DNA from: Phocoenobacter uteri
GTDB lineage: Bacteria; Pseudomonadota; Gammaproteobacteria; Enterobacterales; Pasteurellaceae
Direction: 5' to 3'
Length of the DNA stretch: 64,000 nt
NCBI RefSeq assembly: GCF_900454895.1
Contig: NZ_UGTA01000001.1
Span: 1,736,001 to 1,800,000, forward strand
Shown here piece after piece: positions 58,316-64,000 of the stretch. The notes beneath the pieces are model-generated. The model was not told where the DNA came from, did not search any database, and saw only the letters and a list, made by a program, of their open reading frames with translations. Numbering within the stretch: position 1 is the stretch's first letter; each line of letters starts with the position of its first letter. The translations under genes were made by a program, and so were the position numbers.

Positions 58316-58537
58316 ATGAAATTTGAAGAAATCCTTCCAAGATTAAAACAGGGCGAGAAATTTGTGAGACAAGGCTGGGGCGGTTTAGAGGAATATATTG
58401 TATTAAAAGATACCAAAACCCTCGATGGACAAAAATTTACCCCCTATTTTGTGATTTCGGTAAAAGGCGAAGGTTATTCAATGTTTCAACCAACAGTATG
58501 CGATATTTTAGCGACGGATTGGATTGAAGTGAAATGA
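58316..58537 (+). CDS. DUF2829 protein, Tad2-like
   Basis: 73 residues forming one DUF2829 domain: EEILPRLKQGEKFVRQGWGG (Trp21), a central beta region, and the closing motif QPTVCDILATDWIEVK. This is the family of phage Tad2, which binds the gcADPR signal of Thoeris defence; other members bind cyclic dinucleotides. The family assignment is strong, the function here is open. The stop overlaps the next start (ATGA), so it is coupled to the SDR gene. No phage genes adjoin it. Confidence 0.85.
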   Translation: MKFEEILPRLKQGEKFVRQGWGGLEEYIVLKDTKTLDGQKFTPYFVISVKGEGYSMFQPTVCDILATDWIEVK

Positions 58538-59292
58538 CGATAAAAGTTGGTGTTCAACACTGTGTAAATAAAACGCCGACCGTGATTATCACGGGGGCAA
58601 GCTCGGGTATTGGAAAGGCACAAGCGGTCGCGTTTTTAAATCACGGTGCTTTTGTTATCGTCATAGATAAAGCACCTATTTCCATAGAACATCAAAATAT
58701 CCTTAAAATTACCGCTGATATTTCTCAAAAAGCAGAAGTAGATAAGCTGTTTGAGATTGTTGCTGAGAAATTTTCTCAAATAGATGTACTTTGCAATACG
58801 GCTGGGATATTAGATGAGTTTAAAAATATAGAAAATACCGATATAGAATTATGGGATAAGGTTATTAACACTAATGTTCGTTCTATGTTTCTTATCACAA
58901 AAGCATTTATCCCTCTTTTATTAAAAGCCCCTTCTTCACGTATTATCAATATGGCGTCTATTGCAGGGCTAACCACAGCAGGTGGGGGAATTGCTTATAC
59001 GGTATCCAAACACGCGGTTATCGGTTTTACAAAACAGCTAGCCTATGAATATCAAGGCAAAAATATCAGAATCAATGGCATTGCACCTGGTGCAATTAGA
59101 ACAAAAATGACGGAGCCTGATTTTGCCCAAGAGGCAGAATTAGCTCGTTGGGTTCAAAATGAAACCCCCATTAAAAGATGGGCTGAACCAGCAGAAGTTG
59201 CCAATCTCACACTTTTTTTAGCCAGTGATCAGGCTGATTATATGCACGGTACAATTTTAACAATGGACGGTGGCTGGACAATAAAAGGATAA
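58534..59292 (+). CDS. Short-chain dehydrogenase/reductase
   Basis: 252 residues of the classical SDR family. The NAD(P) motif is TGASSGIG at 20-27, then NTAG at 88-91 and the catalytic Ser142, Tyr155 and Lys159 (YTVSK). Asp45 after the second strand suggests NAD preference. It resembles 3-oxoacyl-ACP reductase-like oxidoreductases, with no substrate implied. Coupled to the DUF2829 gene by ATGA. A perfect uptake signal lies at 58620. Confidence 0.9.
   Translation: MTIKVGVQHCVNKTPTVIITGASSGIGKAQAVAFLNHGAFVIVIDKAPISIEHQNILKITADISQKAEVDKLFEIVAEKFSQIDVLCNTAGILDEFKNIENTDIELWDKVINTNVRSMFLITKAFIPLLLKAPSSRIINMASIAGLTTAGGGIAYTVSKHAVIGFTKQLAYEYQGKNIRINGIAPGAIRTKMTEPDFAQEAELARWVQNETPIKRWAEPAEVANLTLFLASDQADYMHGTILTMDGGWTIKG
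58620..58628 (+). repeat. DNA uptake signal core inside the SDR gene
   Basis: A perfect ACAAGCGGT followed by C, near the start of the coding region. Confidence 0.75.
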
Positions 59293-59358
59293 CAACAGAT
59301 TTTTAAGCTCAATATTATTTAAAAGAATTGATTTTTTTATACTTATGGAGACTTTATT

Positions 59359-60738
59359 ATGTTAGAAATTCTTATTGCATTAGCAGTAACTTCGGTGGTT
59401 GCTTACTTTGTACTCAAAGGCTACAAAGCCCAAGCAATCTTAATTTTTGGTGGTATCCTTTTAATGCTTGCCTCAATGTTACTGGGAAAAGGGTTACCCC
59501 TTCCGGAAAGTAAATCCACAGGCTCGCATTTATTAGATATTTTCCACTTCATCAAAATTACCTTCTCTTCTCAAAGTGCCGGACTCGGCTTAAAAATTAT
59601 GGCAATCGCAGGGTTTGCTTTCTATATGCACGAAATCGGTGCCTCTGCCTCATTGGTGCGAGTATTAACTAAACCGCTAGAAAAAGTTAGCCATATGCCG
59701 TATTTCTTTATGGCGTTATGTTTCTTTGTCGGCGAGTTTTTATCTATCTTTATTACCAGTGCCTCAGGGTTAGGGGTGCTTTTAATGGTAACGCTCTATC
59801 CCTTAATGCGTGGCGTAGGATTAAGCCCACTTACCGCTTGTGCACCCATTGCGACTGCGGTTGCCGTAGAAATGGGACCAGCACAGGGGAATGTGAACTT
59901 TGCCGCAGAATTGATCGGCATTGATGTGGTGGAATATGTGGTTAATTATCAAGTATTAGTCGCTGTGGCGTCATTGGTTGTGATCGCATTTTTACATATT
60001 GTGGTACAAAAATATTTTGATAAAGCAGAAGGCTATCAACATACTGGTAATATTGAAGATGTGCGAGTTGATGCAAAAACTCAACAAGATTTAGAAAAAG
60101 CACCGACCATTTATGCTATTTTACCGATCATTCCATTAGTGCTTATTTTTATGTTTAATAAGCTCACTATTAGTAGCATAACAATGGACGTAACCACCGC
60201 AATGCTGGTTTCTGTTGTGATTGCATTAGTTTTTGAATATTTCACATTAGGCAACGCCAAAAAAGTGATCGATTCTATCCAAATTTTCTTTGATGGAATG
60301 GGCAAACAATTTGCAAACGTAGTGACTTTCATTGTGGCAGGTCAAACCTTTGCACAGGGCTTAACGACGATTGGCGTAATTGACATTATTATTAAAAGTG
60401 CGGAAACCGCAGGTTTTGGGGCTATCGCAATGACCATTGTGATGGTGTTAATTATTATGATTACCTCTGTGTTAATGGGATCAGGCAACGCCGCATTCTT
60501 CTCATTTGCAAATTTAGTTCCAGAAATAGCCTCTAAAATGGGCATTGCACCAGTAATGATGTTACTCCCAATGCAATTTGTGGCAGGATTAAGCCGTAAC
60601 ATCTCGCCAATTGCACCAAATATGGTGGCAATCGCAGGGGTCGCGAATGTATCGCCATTCGCTCTTGCAAAACGTACCGCAATCCCAATGCTCGGCGGTA
60701 TCATTATTTCAACTCTCGTGAGTATTATGACTTTCTAG
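59359..60738 (+). CDS. dcuC: DcuC-family C4-dicarboxylate transporter
   Basis: 459 residues with about twelve helices, matching E. coli DcuC (461). Segments such as GEFLSIFITSASGLGVLLM and AVEMGPAQGNVNFAAELIG are family features. It exports succinate or exchanges C4-dicarboxylates during anaerobic growth. GGAG precedes the ATG. The next gene, pepE, starts ten bases later. Confidence 0.92.
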   Translation: MLEILIALAVTSVVAYFVLKGYKAQAILIFGGILLMLASMLLGKGLPLPESKSTGSHLLDIFHFIKITFSSQSAGLGLKIMAIAGFAFYMHEIGASASLVRVLTKPLEKVSHMPYFFMALCFFVGEFLSIFITSASGLGVLLMVTLYPLMRGVGLSPLTACAPIATAVAVEMGPAQGNVNFAAELIGIDVVEYVVNYQVLVAVASLVVIAFLHIVVQKYFDKAEGYQHTGNIEDVRVDAKTQQDLEKAPTIYAILPIIPLVLIFMFNKLTISSITMDVTTAMLVSVVIALVFEYFTLGNAKKVIDSIQIFFDGMGKQFANVVTFIVAGQTFAQGLTTIGVIDIIIKSAETAGFGAIAMTIVMVLIIMITSVLMGSGNAAFFSFANLVPEIASKMGIAPVMMLLPMQFVAGLSRNISPIAPNMVAIAGVANVSPFALAKRTAIPMLGGIIISTLVSIMTF

Positions 60739-60748
60739 GAGATCCAAA

Positions 60749-61480
60749 ATGAATATTTTTATGTTAAGTAACGGAAAATTGCCAAACTCAAAAGTATTAC
60801 TTGAATATGCCTTACCTGCGATTATTCCGTGTTTCAAAGCACAAAAAATCAAAAAAGTCGTGGTCATTCCTTATGCTGTTATTCGTCTGAGTTATGATGA
60901 ACGCGTACAAAGCGTAAAAGACGCCTTAGCGGAATTAGACGGCTTAGAAATCAAAGGGATTCACGAATTTGCCGATCCTGTGCAAGCCATTTATGATGCT
61001 GACGCGATTATGGTAAGCGGTGGCAATACATGGCACTTAAACAAATGTTTACACGATAATGGTTTAATTGAGCCAATTCGTGACAAAGTGTTAAATCAAA
61101 ATGCGGTTTATGTTGGCTGGAGTGCAGGTTCTGTAATTTGCTCGCCAAATATGTGTACCACTAATGATATGTGCATTGTTGATGCAGCGATTACCCCATC
61201 ACTTAATCTTGTGCCATTTCATATCAACGCCCATTATATTGATGCCACGATTGAAAATCATATGGGCGAGACTCGTGATGAACGCATTGAAGAATTTTGT
61301 ATCCGCAATCCACACAAATCGGTAATAGGTCTTCCAGAAGGAACGTGGTTGCATTTAAGCGATAACGGATTAACTTATCATACACCGAATAATAAACCTT
61401 ATACTTGGTTTCAGTTTGGGCAGGAAAAACAGAATTTTACTGAAACGGATATGACTCGCTTTATGCAAGTAAATTTATAA
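60749..61480 (+). CDS. pepE: Alpha-aspartyl dipeptidase (peptidase E)
   Basis: 243 residues, family S51. The nucleophilic Ser is in VGWSAGSVIC (about residue 127), with NAHYID and GLPEGTWL downstream. It splits Asp-X dipeptides. AGGAG precedes the ATG. In operon with dcuC, so the aspartate released can be turned into fumarate and succinate that DcuC exports. Confidence 0.94.
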   Translation: MNIFMLSNGKLPNSKVLLEYALPAIIPCFKAQKIKKVVVIPYAVIRLSYDERVQSVKDALAELDGLEIKGIHEFADPVQAIYDADAIMVSGGNTWHLNKCLHDNGLIEPIRDKVLNQNAVYVGWSAGSVICSPNMCTTNDMCIVDAAITPSLNLVPFHINAHYIDATIENHMGETRDERIEEFCIRNPHKSVIGLPEGTWLHLSDNGLTYHTPNNKPYTWFQFGQEKQNFTETDMTRFMQVNL

Positions 61481-61507
61481 GCGGTTATATTTTTATTAAA
61501 ATTTGCA

Positions 61508-61540
61508 AATCCCACAATTTTTCAAGATTGTGGGATTTTT
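61508..61540 (+). terminator. Terminator after pepE
   Basis: AATCCCACAAT / ATTGTGGGATT with a T run, just behind a single uptake-signal core. Confidence 0.88.
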
Positions 61541-62017
61541 TGATGTTAATTTTTATAACCTTTTACTAAATAATGGCTTTGCCAATATAACAATAGAAGT
61601 AGAAATAACGCTTGAAAAGATATTGGCGATAAACGTTGAATTAAATAAGGAAGAAATTCATAAATATAAACAAGGTAATGATTGTGTTAAAGTGACAACT
61701 TTAATATCAAATCTCACCCCTAATAACCGCATTCGTTGAATGACCTTTTTATTATCTTGGGCATTCATCATTTCTTGTAGTAAAAAATGAGCGATCATCG
61801 TTTCTCTTGTTAAAATACAGATACTATAAAAACAAACTAATCATAATTAACAAGATGAGTAACACTTTTATAATCCTTTATTTATATAAAATTATTTTAA
61901 GCAGCATAACTAAATCATTATTCCTATGCACTAAGTAATATATTACAGTTTATTTCTTTGACAACTTTCTCTATAATGCACCCTCACAATGTTCTTTAAA
62001 ATCTATCTGGTGGAATT
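61541..62017. other. Intergenic region with no certain gene
   Basis: About 480 AT-rich bases. A minus-strand frame of 46 codons (61798-61658) begins MIAHFLLQEMMNAQ with an AGAGA site upstream, and a plus-strand frame through the same bases starts inside the terminator. Neither is recognised, and the region may be a gene remnant. TATAAT at 61972-61977 is a likely -10 for suhB. Confidence 0.45.
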
Positions 62018-62827
62018 ATGAATCCTATGTTAAACATTGCTATTCGTGCAGCACGAAAAGCAGGAAATATTATTATGAAAGGCTATGAGCAATCAACGAA
62101 AGATACTGAAGTTGCTCAAAAAGGTACGAACGACTATGTCACTGCTATCGATAAAGCGGCAGAACAAGCGATTATTGAAGTCGTACATCAATCTTATCCT
62201 GATCACGCAATTATCGGCGAAGAGTCAGGGTTAATCGCAGGCAAAGAAAGCAATGTGCAATGGGTAATTGATCCATTAGATGGTACAACCAATTTTGTAC
62301 ATCGTTTCCCCCATTTTGCGGTTTCTATCGCAATTCGTGAAAATGGCATCACCACTGTGGGTGTGGTTTACGATCCTATCCGTAATGAATTATTCACTGG
62401 CGTACGTGGCGAAGGTGCAAAATTAAATGAGTTCCGTTTACGTGTTGATAACAAACGTGACTTAGCGGGTACTGTTTTAGCAACAGGTTTCCCTTTTAAA
62501 ACCCCAAGACACTGCCCTGCTCACTTAAATATGATCGAAGCGTTAATGGAAAAAGGCGTTGCTGATTTCCGTCGTACTGGATCAGCGGCATTAGACCTAT
62601 GTTATGTCGCAGCAAGCCGTGTTGATGGTTACTTTGAAATTGGTTTAAAACCTTGGGACTGTGCCGCTGGCGATTTAATCGCACGTGAAGCAGGTGCATT
62701 AGTCACTAACTTCGTTGGTGGTACTGACTACTTAACCTCTGGCAACATCATTGCCGGTAATGCACGTATCGTAAAAGAAACATTAAATAGCATTAAGCCT
62801 ATTTTAACTGACGATTTAAAAAAATAA
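62018..62827 (+). CDS. suhB: Inositol-1-monophosphatase / SuhB
   Basis: 269 residues (E. coli 267). Metal-binding motifs are GEESG (about 68), WVIDPLDGTTNF (about 85) and the C-terminal KPWDCAAGDLIAREAG. Besides phosphatase activity, SuhB acts in rRNA antitermination complexes in E. coli. GGTGG precedes the ATG. An uptake-signal hairpin follows. Confidence 0.94.
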   Translation: MNPMLNIAIRAARKAGNIIMKGYEQSTKDTEVAQKGTNDYVTAIDKAAEQAIIEVVHQSYPDHAIIGEESGLIAGKESNVQWVIDPLDGTTNFVHRFPHFAVSIAIRENGITTVGVVYDPIRNELFTGVRGEGAKLNEFRLRVDNKRDLAGTVLATGFPFKTPRHCPAHLNMIEALMEKGVADFRRTGSAALDLCYVAASRVDGYFEIGLKPWDCAAGDLIAREAGALVTNFVGGTDYLTSGNIIAGNARIVKETLNSIKPILTDDLKK

Positions 62828-62837
62828 CCCTTAAATA

Positions 62838-62889
62838 AGCGGTCAAATTTTTGATAAAATTTGTAAAAAATCATTAAAATTTGACCGCT
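62838..62889 (+). terminator. Uptake-signal pair terminator between suhB and dxs
   Basis: AGCGGTCAAATTTT (62838-62851) pairs perfectly with AAAATTTGACCGCT (62876-62889). A long T tail is missing. Confidence 0.65.
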
Positions 62890-62909
62890 AAACCAGAAGA
62901 CTGCTATTT

Positions 62910-64000
62910 ATGCAAAATAATTATCCACTTTTAAGCCAAATCGATTCGCCTGATGAATTACGTTTACTTTCAAAAGACAAACTTCCTGAACTTTGTACTG
63001 AATTACGAAGCTATCTTCTTGAATCCGTTAGCCAAACAAGTGGACATTTAGCCTCTGGTTTAGGTGTCGTTGAACTAACCGTTGCGTTACACTACATCTT
63101 TAATACCCCTTTTGATCAGTTGATTTGGGACGTGGGTCATCAAGCCTACCCCCATAAAATTCTAACGGGTCGTCGTGAGCGAATGCACACCATTCGTCAA
63201 AAAAACGGTTTACACCCTTTTCCGTGGCGTGAAGAAAGTCCTTATGATGTGTTAAGTGTTGGACATTCTTCCACCTCTATCAGTGCAGGCTTAGGTTTAG
63301 CCATTGCTGCTGAAAAAGAAAATGCAGGGCGTAAAACGATTTGTGTGATCGGAGATGGTGCAATGACCGCTGGAATGGCGTTTGAAGCACTGAATCATGC
63401 AGGGGCATTACATAATGATATGTTAGTTATCTTAAACGATAATGAAATGTCGATTTCTGAAAATGTTGGAGCGTTAAATAATCATCTCGCCCGCATTCTA
63501 TCAGGCGAGCTTTACACGACTTTCCGTGAAAGCAGTAAAAAAATTCTCTCAGGTTTACCGCCGATCAAAGAATTTGTGCGTAAAACCGAAGAGCATATGA
63601 AAGGCTTTATTTCCCCTGTCGGTACCATTTTTGAAACCCTTGGTTTTAATTATATTGGACCAATTGACGGACACGATATTGACGAGCTAATCAGCACCTT
63701 AAAAAATATGCGTAATCGTAAAGGTCCGCAATTACTGCATATTATGACCAAAAAAGGCAAAGGCTATAAACCCGCTGAGCAAGATCCGATTAGTTTTCAC
63801 GGCGTACCAAAATTCGATCCAACAAATGGCACGTTACCGCAATCAAAAACCACCAAAACCTATTCTGATATTTTTGGAGATTGGTTGTGTGAAATTGCAG
63901 AGCAAGATGAAAAATTGATTGGTATTACGCCAGCAATGCGTGAAGGCTCTGGAATGGTGGAATTTTCTAAACGTTTTCCAAAACAATATTTTGATGTCGC
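62910..64000 (+). CDS. dxs: 1-deoxy-D-xylulose-5-phosphate synthase, 5' part
   Basis: About 363 residues before the right edge, of roughly 620. It condenses pyruvate and glyceraldehyde 3-phosphate to DXP with thiamine diphosphate, the entry to non-mevalonate isoprenoid synthesis. Visible are WDVGHQAYPHKILTGRR with the conserved His, GHSSTSISAGLG, and the thiamine motif GDGAMTAGMAFEALN...LNDNEMSIS. The frame is open to the end. Confidence 0.96.
   Translation, partial: MQNNYPLLSQIDSPDELRLLSKDKLPELCTELRSYLLESVSQTSGHLASGLGVVELTVALHYIFNTPFDQLIWDVGHQAYPHKILTGRRERMHTIRQKNGLHPFPWREESPYDVLSVGHSSTSISAGLGLAIAAEKENAGRKTICVIGDGAMTAGMAFEALNHAGALHNDMLVILNDNEMSISENVGALNNHLARILSGELYTTFRESSKKILSGLPPIKEFVRKTEEHMKGFISPVGTIFETLGFNYIGPIDGHDIDELISTLKNMRNRKGPQLLHIMTKKGKGYKPAEQDPISFHGVPKFDPTNGTLPQSKTTKTYSDIFGDWLCEIAEQDEKLIGITPAMREGSGMVEFSKRFPKQYFDV

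Noticed and set aside
58316..58537. Prophage remnant around the DUF2829 gene
   Set aside because: Neighbours are murI, an SDR gene and dcuC. No integrase, structural phage gene or attachment repeat was seen.
61503..61739. 78-residue plus-strand frame after pepE
   Set aside because: Its first residues are encoded by the pepE terminator hairpin and it has no ribosome site.

Overview
The window looks like a chromosomal segment of a low-GC member of the Pasteurellaceae. Three things point there: DNA uptake signals with the core ACAAGCGGT (the 'Apl-type' variant of the Actinobacillus pleuropneumoniae, Mannheimia and Glaesserella side of the family), a competence regulator sxy with a CRP-S-like site, and familiar pairings such as oxyR next to a peroxiredoxin-glutaredoxin hybrid and a tehB with a fused DUF1971 domain. 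The species cannot be named from this sequence alone.

Layout. 1-1652: 5' part of tuf (minus strand) behind a four-tRNA leader (Thr-Tyr-Gly-Thr) with a stable-RNA promoter. 1833-24314: housekeeping genes, mostly on the minus strand: coaA, prmA-aroQ, xerC, pth-ychF, clcA, oxyR and pgdx, a HAD phosphatase, comF, fadD-rlmB, a SulP permease, rplU-rpmA-DMT-obgE, a queuosine precursor transporter, epmC, tRNA-Ile2, sxy, prfA and a YchJ-like protein. 24324-31380: a complete type II-C CRISPR-Cas locus with tracrRNA (minus), cas9, cas1, cas2 and an array of 33 perfect 36-nt repeats plus one degenerate repeat, enclosing 33 spacers of 30 nt. The crRNA strand is the minus strand, and each repeat ends in an extended -10 box. 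31582-43093: a secreted C69 dipeptidase, recG, an Nramp metal transporter with a Fur-like box, grpE, two small membrane proteins, a frameshifted RAYT transposase with an adjacent REP-like element, and hrpA. 43145-44571: a small accessory module of two BamE-like lipoproteins, an unknown protein and a divergent XRE regulator over a palindrome. 44830-51268: tehB, a nadV-DUF711 pair, asnB and menB. 51640-57280: one rRNA operon on the minus strand (16S, tRNA-Glu, 23S, two different 5S genes, tRNA-Asp, tRNA-Trp). 57357-64000: murI, a DUF2829 (Tad2-like) gene overlapping a short-chain dehydrogenase, dcuC-pepE, suhB and the 5' part of dxs.

How the genes connect. The CRISPR locus is the only recognisable defence system. 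The DUF2829 gene belongs to the family of the phage anti-Thoeris protein Tad2 but sits in an operon with a metabolic-type SDR. sxy, comF and the uptake signals mark natural competence. nadV gives NAD salvage from nicotinamide, and DUF711 is its close downstream partner. dcuC-pepE plausibly links Asp-X dipeptide hydrolysis to C4-dicarboxylate export. Several uptake signals occur as inverted pairs between genes, where they form terminators. Three elements of 95-100 bp with TGTAG/CTACA-type ends (5134-5230, 39039-39138, 44592-44686) are probable REP-like doublets, the middle one directly behind the broken RAYT gene.
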